DNA of 64,000 nt from Pseudomonas putida (GTDB lineage: Bacteria; Pseudomonadota; Gammaproteobacteria; Pseudomonadales; Pseudomonadaceae): NCBI RefSeq assembly GCF_001976065.1, contig NZ_MNAH01000002.1, forward strand, positions 895,386 through 959,385, in the 5' to 3' direction. This document shows, piece after piece, positions 1 through 7,351 of this stretch (within the stretch, counting starts at the first letter, position 1; each line of letters begins with the position of its first letter). The notes below the pieces were generated by a model. The model was not told the origin of the DNA. It made no database searches and saw only the letters and a list, made by a program, of their open reading frames with translations. A program made the translations under genes and the position numbers.

Positions 1-217
1 CGTGCGCCTGGTGCGCATCGCCGCCGAATATGCGGGCAACGGCAACCGCGAAGGCGCCGACGAGTCTGGCGCGTTGATCGAACTGGACCAGCTCACGCCC
101 CATGAACTGTTCAGCCGCGCCTGGCAGGACAACTACGGCAGCGAGGTCGACGAGCAGACCCTCAAGGACTTTGCCGAGCTGCTGCAGGACGTGCAGATGG
201 AGGACGGACAGCCATGA
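1..217 (+). CDS. sbcD: SbcD nuclease subunit, C-terminal end (partial)
   Basis: Only the last ~71 codons lie in the window; the reading frame is open from base 2 and the real start is upstream. SbcD is the Mn-dependent Mre11-like nuclease that works with SbcC to cut hairpins and protein-blocked DNA ends. The call rests mainly on context: the stop overlaps the sbcC start by four bases (ATGA, 214-217), the usual sbcD-sbcC arrangement. The visible acidic tail (DFAELLQDVQMED) fits the capping end of SbcD. No catalytic motif is visible because those lie in the missing N-terminal part. Confidence 0.85.
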   Translation, partial: VRLVRIAAEYAGNGNREGADESGALIELDQLTPHELFSRAWQDNYGSEVDEQTLKDFAELLQDVQMEDGQP

Positions 218-3200
218 AGATCCTCGCCATCCGCCTGAAAAACCTCGCCTCCCTGGCCGGGCCGTTTGAAATCGACTTCACCGCCGAACCGCTGGCCAGC
301 GCCGGACTGTTCGCCATCACCGGCCCCACCGGCGCGGGCAAGAGCACCCTGCTCGACGCCTTGTGCCTGGCCCTGTTCGGCGCAGTCCCGCGCCTGAACA
401 ACACCGGGCGTGACGCCAAGGTGCCGGACGCCGATGGCGAAATCGGCACCGGCGACCCCCGCACCCTGTTGCGCCGCGGCACCGGCGAAGGTTATGCCGA
501 AGTGGATTTCGTCGGTGTCGATGGCCGTCGTTATCGCGCACGCTGGGAAGCCAATCGCGCCCGGGAAAAGGCCGGTGGCAAGCTGCAAGCCAGTCGCCAG
601 AGCCTGCGCGACCTCGATCAGGATCAACTGCTGGCCAGCCAGAAAGGTGAATACAAGACCCAACTCGAGGCCGCACTGGGCCTGAATTTTGAACAGTTCA
701 CCCGCGCCGTGCTGTTGGCGCAGAGCGAGTTCAGTGCCTTCCTCAAGGCCGATGACAACGACCGCAGCGAACTGCTGGAAAAACTCACCGACACCGCGCT
801 CTACACCCGCTTGGGCCGTCGGGCCTTCGACAAGACCAAGGAAGCCCGTGAGGCCCACAAACAGCTGCAGGACCAGGCCAGCGGCGTCACGCCACTGGCG
901 CCTGAGGCCCGTGCCGAGCTCGATGAGCGCTTCAACGCCGCGCAACAGCAGCTTAGACATCAGCAGGCGCAGCTCAAGCAACTTGAGTTGCAGCATGCCT
1001 GGCTCCTGGAGCTGCGCCGTTTGCATGACGTGCAATTGGCTGCTGCCGAACAACTGCACAGTGCCCGCCAAACCTGGGAAAGCCTGGCCGGCGAGCGCTT
1101 GCAGCTGACGCGCCTCGAACAGCTCGCCCCGCAGCGGCACCAGTTCGCCCGCAAGGCCGAGGTCGATGCGTTACTCACGCCCCTGGCCGAGCAAATCGCC
1201 CAACATACCCGCCAGCATGGCGAACTCGGTGAGCGTCAGGCGCTGCTGGAACAGCAACTCGGGGCAAGCCGGATCGCGTTGAGCGAAGCGCAGCAACGGC
1301 AAACTGACTGTGCTCCACTATTGCGTCAGGCGTTCGAGGAACAAAGCACCCTCGCCCGCCTGGCCAAGGATGCGGCACTCAGCGCCGAAGCCAGGCAGAC
1401 CGCCGAGCAGGCCTGCACTCAGGGCCAAGGCGCGATTCAAACCTTGCACGAGCAACAGGCCCGGGCTGCCGAACACCTGCAGCGCATGGCTGCGCAACTT
1501 GAGCATAGCGCTCACCTGGCGCCGTTGAGCGAAGCCTGGAATGCCTACCGCGATCGCCTGCAACAGCTGATGCTGATCGGCAATCGACTGAACAAGGGAC
1601 AGGCCGAACTGGCCAGCCTCGAACAGAATGCCCTGCGCACCGCGCAGGCGTTCACTGCGCAGAAACAGCAGCTTGAGGTGCTGTTCAAGGAGGCCGGCGC
1701 CGAGCCGGATGCCGTCGCCGAACAGATCGGCATCCTCGCCAGCCTGTTGCAGGACAACCGCAAGCAACTGCGTGCCATCGAAGACCTGACGCGGCTGTGG
1801 GACAGCCAGCAGGACCTGGACAAGCGCGGCGCCGAGTTGCAACAACGCCAGGTGGCTGCGCAACAGGAACGCGAGCGCCTGACCCAGGACGGGGTAAAGG
1901 CCAAGGCTGAGCTCGTCGTCGCCGAGCAGACCCTGACCGTCACCCGCGAGCTGCTGGAGCGCCAGCGCCTGGCCCGCAGCGCCAGTGTCGAGGAGCTGCG
2001 CGCGCAGTTGCAGGACGACCAGCCCTGCCCGGTCTGCGGCAGTAACGAGCATCCCTATCATCAGCCCGAAGCCCTGCTGCAAAGCCTGGGTCGCTTTGAT
2101 GAAAGCGAACAGGCCACGGCACAAAAAGCAGTCGATCTGCTCAAGGAAAAGCTCACCGAACTGCGTGGGGAAGTGGGCGGACTGATCGCCCAGCAAAAAG
2201 AACTGCTGCAACAGCAGGAACGACTGGCCACCCAGCAGCAAGCCCTGACGCCAAGCCTTGAAGCGCATCCGCTGGCCACCCCACTGCTCAATCAGGACTA
2301 CGCCAAGCGTGGCGCCTGGCTCAACCAGCAAAATGCCCAGTTGAACCAGAGCATCACCCAGGACGAACAACGGCAAACCGCCCTGCTCACCCTGCAACAG
2401 GACGCCGCGCGCCTGACCCAGCAACTGCGCCACGCTGAAATCGCGCACCAGCAAGCGGCCCAGCATCTGGACAATCAGCAGCGTGAACTGGGCAATGACC
2501 GCCAACGCCTCGACGAAGAGCTCGGCGCGTTCGCCAACCTGCTGCCCGCCACAACCCTACAAGCGCTGCGCAGCGAGCCTGCCGCGACCTTCATGCAGCT
2601 GGATCGGCAGATCGTCGAGCGCCTGGCGCAACTCGATCAGCAAAAGGAAGAGCTGGCCGAGCAGCAACAGCGCCAGCAACACCTGGAGAAGGAACAGGAT
2701 CGCCAGCAGACCCGCGTACAGCAACTGCAAACCGCCGAGCTGCAGTTCACTGCACTGGCCGCGCAACAACAGGCCAGCCAGCAGGCGCTCGGACAATTGC
2801 TCGCCTCCCACGCCAGTGCCGAACAGTGGCAGCAGCAGCTGGAGCAGGACGTGGAACAGGCGCGCAACGCCGAAACCAGCACGGCCGCGGAACTGCAAAA
2901 CGTACTCACGCAACGGGTGCGAATCGCTGCTGAACTCAAGGCGCAGCAAGAGCGTTTGCACATCCTGGAAAGCGAGCAGCGCGAACTCGGCGACAAAATC
3001 GCTGACTGGCGCGCCCGTCACCCGGAACTGGATGACGCGGGCCTCGAAGACCTCCTGCGGGTCGACGACGCCCATGTCAGCGAACTGCGTCAACGCTTGC
3101 AGCACAGCGAAAAAGCCATCGAACAAGCCACTGTCCTGCTACAGGAGCGCGACAAGCGCCTGCTCGAACATCAGGCACAGCACAACGGCAACCTGGATGC

Positions 3201-3855
3201 CGAACAGCTCGCCAGCGCGCTCAGCGAGTTGCAAACCCAGTTCGACGTCAGCGAACAGCTCTGCGCGCAACTGCGTGCCGAACAGGCCGAGGACCAGCGC
3301 CGGCAGAACGCCAATCAGGCCCTCGCGCAACAGATCGCCGACGCCTATGCCGAATACCAGCGCTGGGCACGCCTGAACGCGTTGATCGGTTCGGCCACCG
3401 GAGACACCTTCCGCAAGATCGCCCAGGCCTACAACCTCGACCTGCTGGTGCACCACGCCAACGTGCAATTGCGCCAACTGGTGCGGCGCTACCGTCTGAA
3501 ACGCGGCGGCAGCATGCTGGGTTTGCTGGTGATGGACACCGAGATGGGCGATGAACTGCGTTCGGTTCATTCGCTGTCCGGCGGCGAGACCTTCCTGGTG
3601 TCGCTGGCCCTGGCGTTGGGCCTGGCATCGATGGCCTCGAGTACGCTGAAAATCGAATCGCTGTTCATCGACGAAGGTTTCGGCAGCCTCGACCCGGAAT
3701 CCCTGCAACTGGCGATGGACGCCCTCGACGGCCTGCAAGCCCAGGGGCGCAAGGTCGCGGTGATTTCCCATGTGCAGGAAATGCATGAACGGATTCCGGT
3801 GCAGATCCAGGTCCGTCGCCAGGGCAACGGCCTGAGCACTCTGGAGGTGAAATGA
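214..3855 (+). CDS. sbcC: Exonuclease subunit SbcC (Rad50-like SMC ATPase)
   Basis: 1213 aa ATPase subunit of the SbcCD hairpin nuclease, which acts on palindromes, replication by-products and blocked ends. Walker A (GPTGAGKST, about residues 37-45) opens the N-terminal ATPase half. A very long Gln/Glu/Leu-rich coiled coil follows, broken at about residues 605-608 by the CPVC zinc hook that dimerises the arms. The C-terminal half has the ABC signature SLSGGET (~1120) and Walker B (SLFIDEGFGSLD, ~1148-1159). Length is within the usual Pseudomonas range. The start codon overlaps the sbcD stop and the stop overlaps the next gene, so the three are probably translationally coupled. Confidence 0.97.
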   Translation: MKILAIRLKNLASLAGPFEIDFTAEPLASAGLFAITGPTGAGKSTLLDALCLALFGAVPRLNNTGRDAKVPDADGEIGTGDPRTLLRRGTGEGYAEVDFVGVDGRRYRARWEANRAREKAGGKLQASRQSLRDLDQDQLLASQKGEYKTQLEAALGLNFEQFTRAVLLAQSEFSAFLKADDNDRSELLEKLTDTALYTRLGRRAFDKTKEAREAHKQLQDQASGVTPLAPEARAELDERFNAAQQQLRHQQAQLKQLELQHAWLLELRRLHDVQLAAAEQLHSARQTWESLAGERLQLTRLEQLAPQRHQFARKAEVDALLTPLAEQIAQHTRQHGELGERQALLEQQLGASRIALSEAQQRQTDCAPLLRQAFEEQSTLARLAKDAALSAEARQTAEQACTQGQGAIQTLHEQQARAAEHLQRMAAQLEHSAHLAPLSEAWNAYRDRLQQLMLIGNRLNKGQAELASLEQNALRTAQAFTAQKQQLEVLFKEAGAEPDAVAEQIGILASLLQDNRKQLRAIEDLTRLWDSQQDLDKRGAELQQRQVAAQQERERLTQDGVKAKAELVVAEQTLTVTRELLERQRLARSASVEELRAQLQDDQPCPVCGSNEHPYHQPEALLQSLGRFDESEQATAQKAVDLLKEKLTELRGEVGGLIAQQKELLQQQERLATQQQALTPSLEAHPLATPLLNQDYAKRGAWLNQQNAQLNQSITQDEQRQTALLTLQQDAARLTQQLRHAEIAHQQAAQHLDNQQRELGNDRQRLDEELGAFANLLPATTLQALRSEPAATFMQLDRQIVERLAQLDQQKEELAEQQQRQQHLEKEQDRQQTRVQQLQTAELQFTALAAQQQASQQALGQLLASHASAEQWQQQLEQDVEQARNAETSTAAELQNVLTQRVRIAAELKAQQERLHILESEQRELGDKIADWRARHPELDDAGLEDLLRVDDAHVSELRQRLQHSEKAIEQATVLLQERDKRLLEHQAQHNGNLDAEQLASALSELQTQFDVSEQLCAQLRAEQAEDQRRQNANQALAQQIADAYAEYQRWARLNALIGSATGDTFRKIAQAYNLDLLVHHANVQLRQLVRRYRLKRGGSMLGLLVMDTEMGDELRSVHSLSGGETFLVSLALALGLASMASSTLKIESLFIDEGFGSLDPESLQLAMDALDGLQAQGRKVAVISHVQEMHERIPVQIQVRRQGNGLSTLEVK

Positions 3856-4448
3856 TCACGCTCTACTCGTTTCGCCGCTGCCCCTACGCCATGCGGGCAC
3901 GCATGGCGCTGCGCTACTGCGAAGTGGCCGTGGACATTGTCGAAGTCAGCCTGAAGGCCAAACCCGCCGAGATGCTCGCACTGTCGAGCAAAGGCACGGT
4001 GCCGGTGCTGAACGTGGACGGCCAGGTCATCGATGAAAGCCTGGACATCATGCGCTGGGCCCTGGCGCACCATGACCCGCAGGACTGGTGGCTCAAGGAG
4101 GATTCGCAAGGCCAACTGGCCATTGCGGCGTTGATCGAGGAGAACGATCAACGCTTCAAGGTGCATCTGAACCGCTACAAGTATGCCGAGCGCTATCCCG
4201 AACAACCGATGGCGTTCTATCGCGCCGAAGGCGAGGTGTTCTTGCGCAAGCTGGATGAGTTACTGGAAGGACGCGACTACTTGCTTACGGATCACCCAAG
4301 CCTGGCCGACGTGGCGCTGATGCCGTTCGTACGGCAATTCGCCCATGTCGATCGCGAGTGGTTCGCGCAAACGCCCTATCGACGTTTGCAAGCGTGGCTG
4401 CAGCGGTTTCTGGAGTCCGATTTGTTCACATCAATCATGAAGAAATAA
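3852..4448 (+). CDS. Glutathione S-transferase-like protein
   Basis: 198 aa cytosolic GST-fold protein. The N-terminal thioredoxin-like domain begins with the glutaredoxin-type strand and a CPYA motif (residues 9-12), followed by the VPVL cis-proline strand (~53-56) and the E-S glutathione-contact pair (VIDESLDI). An all-helical domain follows, with a conserved-looking PSLADVALMPF segment near residue 150. Its start overlaps the sbcC stop by four bases and the end of sbcC supplies a good ribosome binding site (GGAGGTGAA), so it is the third gene of the sbcDC operon. The substrate cannot be told from sequence; a role linked to DNA repair would be guesswork. Confidence 0.85.
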   Translation: MITLYSFRRCPYAMRARMALRYCEVAVDIVEVSLKAKPAEMLALSSKGTVPVLNVDGQVIDESLDIMRWALAHHDPQDWWLKEDSQGQLAIAALIEENDQRFKVHLNRYKYAERYPEQPMAFYRAEGEVFLRKLDELLEGRDYLLTDHPSLADVALMPFVRQFAHVDREWFAQTPYRRLQAWLQRFLESDLFTSIMKK

Positions 4449-4484
4449 GCCCCTGCGCCAGCCCCTACAGGGGTGGTGCCGTTC

Positions 4485-4742
4485 TCAGGCTAATACTTCG
4501 CACATGCCTATCGCCGAGCAATCGACGTGAAACGGTCCGAAAAAACCTTCATCGGATTTGATCGGCGGATTGCCGGCCAGCATGCCCATGGCCTTTGCCG
4601 TTTCGATGTTGCGCGCGATGTTGTGGTTGGCCTCGATGGCCCGGGCTACCCCGCCTATCGAACCTTGCCCTATCCCCAGCAAGGAAAATCCGTTGGTGAT
4701 GAAGGCCAGGAATGCGATGACCAAAAGTTTGCAACGGTTCAT
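4485..4742 (-). CDS. Small exported protein of unknown function (85 aa)
   Basis: 85 aa from an ATG at 4742, not from the longer open frame that extends upstream. The N-terminus has a short basic stretch and a hydrophobic core (LLVIAFLAFITNGFSLLGIG), which looks like a signal peptide or single membrane anchor. The rest is hydrophilic, with two cysteines near the C-terminus (VDCSAIGMC). The start overlaps the stop of the preceding minus-strand gene as ATGA (4739-4742), which marks the pair as one coupled unit. I do not recognise the family. Confidence 0.6.
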   Translation of the reverse strand: MNRCKLLVIAFLAFITNGFSLLGIGQGSIGGVARAIEANHNIARNIETAKAMGMLAGNPPIKSDEGFFGPFHVDCSAIGMCEVLA

Positions 4743-4951
4743 GCTCCGCCCACTCCCGCCAGTTCTGCCGGATCGACCATCGCCTGTTGCGCGCGATGTT
4801 CGAACTGGATGCCAGGGTGCGCGACATGAATCGGTGGTTCGATACTTTGCTGCGACTGCGGCGAAAGACTGACAACCAGCACCATGACCAGGTAAAGACC
4901 GATAGCCACATAGGCGCCGTGTTTGGCTGAGGTGATGAGGGTGCTGGCCAT
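4739..4951 (-). CDS. Small membrane protein of unknown function (70 aa)
   Basis: 70 aa with one strongly hydrophobic segment near residues 12-28 (YVAIGLYLVMVLVVSL) followed by a hydrophilic tail rich in Gln, His and Pro. It is probably a single-pass inner-membrane protein with its tail in the periplasm. The ATG at 4951 is preferred because GGAG lies seven bases upstream; an ATG at 4969 would add six residues but has no clear ribosome binding site. The stop overlaps the start of the downstream 85 aa exported protein, so the two are probably co-translated. No family recognised. Confidence 0.6.
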   Translation of the reverse strand: MASTLITSAKHGAYVAIGLYLVMVLVVSLSPQSQQSIEPPIHVAHPGIQFEHRAQQAMVDPAELAGVGGA

Positions 4952-5066
4952 GATGAGCTCCGTGGACATGTTTCAGAGTCCACAGAATCAATCAAAAAAG
5001 CACTGGTAACCAACGAGTCTGATGCATAGCAAATATCAACTTCGTTGATCATTGATCCAGACTATC

Positions 5067-5192
5067 TCAGTCTTCAATAAAACTCATCATGCGCTCGCGG
5101 GCAGCGTCGAGTTCGCCGGGAACGGGTACCGCAGCGGACAGGATTGGGGTCGAGTAGAGGAACAACAGCACAACGGCGAGACGCAGGGTCAT
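5067..5192 (-). CDS. Exported micropeptide, 41 aa, unknown
   Basis: A 41-codon gene found by reading the minus strand: ATG at 5192, TGA at 5067. The first 21 residues form a classic signal peptide (M-T-L-R basic start, LAVVLLFLY core, then S-T-P-I-L-S-A-A with a plausible cut after Ala). That leaves a mature peptide of about 20 residues, VPVPGELDAARERMMSFIED. An AAGGAT-type ribosome binding site lies about eight bases upstream. It sits between two other small minus-strand genes for exported proteins. No family recognised; translation is inferred, not shown. Confidence 0.5.
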   Translation of the reverse strand: MTLRLAVVLLFLYSTPILSAAVPVPGELDAARERMMSFIED

Positions 5193-5297
5193 TTTGGCAA
5201 TCCTTTTCTGAAGAAGGAGGAGTCAAAAAATCAGCGTCAAATTTAGAGACATGGCCTCCTGATATCAAGCATTACAGGATGGCTTGTCGCAAACGCG

Positions 5298-5373
5298 TTA
5301 TGCAGGAGCGACATCACTTCAACGCCTTTCGCGGCCTGGGCTTCGAACGGCAAGTGACTTCGCTCCTGCATAA
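5298..5373. repeat. Inverted repeat, REP-like
   Basis: Two perfect 14-base arms (TTATGCAGGAGCGA and its complement) enclose about 48 bases. The arms resemble the TAGGAGCGA end of Pseudomonas REP-type elements. It lies between two small minus-strand genes and could also act as a transcript-stabilising hairpin. Confidence 0.55.
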
Positions 5374-5392
5374 AGGCGGCAGGACTGGAATT

Positions 5393-5572
5393 TCAGTGCT
5401 GGGCTTTGTGATCCAGCGCGGCGTAGAAGTTGGCACTCTGTTGCAGGTATTTCTGGGTGTAGCTCTGGGTGTGGGATTTCTTGTCGCTGATTTCAACGTT
5501 AGCACTGGCAGGCAGCGCAACGGTGGCGGAAATGGCGGAAGCGGCGATTACGGAGAAGAGATTGAAGTTCAT
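5393..5572 (-). CDS. Small periplasmic protein, 59 aa, unknown
   Basis: 59 aa starting at the ATG at 5572, with GAGGT about eight bases upstream. Residues 1-24 form a clear signal peptide (MNFNLFSVIAASAIS, then ALPASA before the likely cut). The mature part is about 35 residues, hydrophilic and rich in Ser, Gln, Tyr and Lys (DKKSHTQSYTQKYLQQSANF). The longer open frame reaching 5716 is not supported by a start signal. It is the outermost of a run of tiny minus-strand genes for exported products. Family not recognised. Confidence 0.65.
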   Translation of the reverse strand: MNFNLFSVIAASAISATVALPASANVEISDKKSHTQSYTQKYLQQSANFYAALDHKAQH

Positions 5573-5728
5573 GCGGGTGTACCTCGAAGTCAGTTGGCTT
5601 GCGTGCCCGGTGGGGCCGTGAAGCAAACTTAACCTTCGAGGCTTAGCAGCTTGAAATGCTTTGTAGCACTTCCACATATCACCCGCATTGATAGAAGGAT
5701 GCAGGCCCCACCACACGAGGCCTGCGGC

Positions 5729-6898
5729 CTATTGACGCACCAGGAATTTCAAGTCGCTGGGCGCATCCATCGGCAGCTTTTGCACGGTTTTGCGCAGCAA
5801 GCCGGTCGTGGCATCGCGTTCGACGACGATAATCTGGTTGCTTTTCTGGTTGGCGATCAGCAGGAACTTGCCACTTGGATCAAGGCTGAACTCCCTTGGA
5901 TGATCGCCCTCAACCGCGCGACGTTGCAGTTCCTTGAGATGGCCGGTCGCCGGGTCGATGGCGAACACCAGCAACTGGTTGGCGGTGCCACGGTTGCTGA
6001 CATACAGAAACTTGCCGTCCTTCGATGCATGCAATGCCGCGGCGGCCTTGTCCGAAACCGGTTGGCCGGCAGCCAGATCGACCCTCTGGGTTTGCTCGAG
6101 CTTGCCGTCACGGTAATCGAACACCGCCACTTGCGCGCTCATTTCCATGGTCAGCCAGGCATGTTTGCCATCGGCACTGAACAGCAAATGGCGCGGCCCG
6201 CTACCGGGTGGCAGCTGGACGAATGCAGGAGTGGCCGGGGTCAACGGCAAGTCAGGATTGGCCTTGGGGTCGAAGCGGTAGGCGAACACCTTGTCTGCCC
6301 CCAAGTCGTTGGAAAACAAGTATTTTCCGTCCGGCGACGAGACCGTCGAATGCACATGCGCCGACATCTGACGCTCGGGGTTGACCCGGCTGGCCGTATG
6401 GCTGCTCAACTGCACCACCGATTTAAGCGTGCCATCGGCCGCTACCGGTATCACCGCGAGAGTGCCGCCCGGGTCTTCAGCCACCGAGTAGTTGCTGACG
6501 AACAAATGGCTCGCATCACTGCTCAGGCTCGAATGCGTCGGCTCGTTGCCCAGGGTTTGCACCTGGTTGATCAGGCTAAGGGCATGAGTCTTGGGATCGA
6601 TGGCGAAACTGCTCACGCGCCCGACCGGATCGGCCTGGCCCGGGCCGTTTTCATTGACCACGAACAGGCGCTGCTGGTCCTTGGACAGGGTCAGCCAGGA
6701 CGGGTTTTCGCTCTTGACCACCTGCAGTGGCTTGGGGTCGATCTGTCCGGTGGCACTGTCGAAGGCCAGGCGATAAATGCCCTGGCTCTGGCCGGCCGTG
6801 TAGGAACCCACGAGCAATTGATAGTCGTCGGCGGCGGCCACCTGGACGCCCATTGCACCGATGCTGCCAGCGATCAACAGCGGCCAGAGGTTACGCAT
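5729..6898 (-). CDS. Exported lactonase-family beta-propeller protein
   Basis: 389 aa protein of the 6-phosphogluconolactonase-like seven-bladed propeller family (cycloisomerase 2/YkgB type). Repeated blade motifs are visible (SPDGKYLFSNDLG, SADGKHAWLTM, SKDGKFLYVSNRG, DPSGKFLLIANQ). The N-terminus is a signal peptide ending in VQVAAA, so it acts in the periplasm rather than on cytosolic phosphogluconolactone. The ATG at 6898 was chosen because it precedes the signal peptide and overlaps the stop of the upstream small gene; an ATG at 6910 is possible. It lies near the sugar-acid cluster, so hydrolysis of a sugar lactone is plausible, but this is inference. Confidence 0.85.
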   Translation of the reverse strand: MRNLWPLLIAGSIGAMGVQVAAADDYQLLVGSYTAGQSQGIYRLAFDSATGQIDPKPLQVVKSENPSWLTLSKDQQRLFVVNENGPGQADPVGRVSSFAIDPKTHALSLINQVQTLGNEPTHSSLSSDASHLFVSNYSVAEDPGGTLAVIPVAADGTLKSVVQLSSHTASRVNPERQMSAHVHSTVSSPDGKYLFSNDLGADKVFAYRFDPKANPDLPLTPATPAFVQLPPGSGPRHLLFSADGKHAWLTMEMSAQVAVFDYRDGKLEQTQRVDLAAGQPVSDKAAAALHASKDGKFLYVSNRGTANQLLVFAIDPATGHLKELQRRAVEGDHPREFSLDPSGKFLLIANQKSNQIIVVERDATTGLLRKTVQKLPMDAPSDLKFLVRQ

Positions 6899-7187
6899 CC
6901 TGTTGGTCATCGTCGTCGTTGTCGCCGCTGATGACATCGCCGAGGCAGACCAGGCGGTGTTCGCCATCGTTGTCGTTGATCAGCCAGCTTTGCAGGGTCG
7001 CATCGAACGTTGCCGCCTGAATTTGCGCAGGGGTGAACTCCCAGTGCAGGGCATTTCGACCATCCATGCATTCAATATGCAGGTTATCGTCTTCATCGAG
7101 GGCGAATTCGAAGGCATGCAGCCCATCGATTTCCACCATCCCGCAGTGTTCGAGGTCATTTAGCAAGGTGTCTGTAACGGCAGTCAT
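6891..7187 (-). CDS. Small acidic protein (possibly DUF5629)
   Basis: 98 aa soluble acidic protein ending in an Asp-rich tail (GDNDDDDQQDA). No signal peptide or membrane segment is seen. The ATG at 7187 (MTAVTDTLLNDLEHCG) is preferred to an upstream in-frame start because the protein then begins at a compact domain; the ribosome binding site is weak either way. Its end overlaps the start of the lactonase gene, so the two probably form an operon. I associate it with a Pseudomonas-restricted domain of unknown function (DUF5629) but cannot confirm that. Confidence 0.65.
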   Translation of the reverse strand: MTAVTDTLLNDLEHCGMVEIDGLHAFEFALDEDDNLHIECMDGRNALHWEFTPAQIQAATFDATLQSWLINDNDGEHRLVCLGDVISGDNDDDDQQDA

Positions 7188-7244
7188 GGCAGTCAATCTT
7201 TGAATGGGAAAAACGCAATGATAGCTCATTGCGCCTCATACCAA

Positions 7245-7333
7245 TGTGGGAGCGGGCTTGCTCGCGAAAGCGATGGGTCAGGGACATCCCTATTGATTGG
7301 TCGGCCTCCTTCGCGAGCAAGCCCGCTCCCACA
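7245..7333. repeat. REP pair, head-to-head
   Basis: Two inverted copies of TGTGGGAGCGGGCTTGCTCG followed by CGAA, separated by about 40 bases, in the order TGTGGG...GAA then TTCGCG...CCCACA. Each copy is itself an imperfect palindrome. This is the common REP pair of the P. fluorescens group, here in the gap between two minus-strand operons. Confidence 0.9.
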
Positions 7334-7351
7334 AGGAATCGTATTTGGCTG

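Noticed and set aside
5651..6931. 426-codon plus-strand frame opposite the lactonase
   Set aside because: Low-complexity shadow of the propeller gene.
7245..7333. Repeated units that might suggest a CRISPR array
   Set aside because: They are inverted palindromic REP pairs, not regularly spaced direct repeats with unique spacers.
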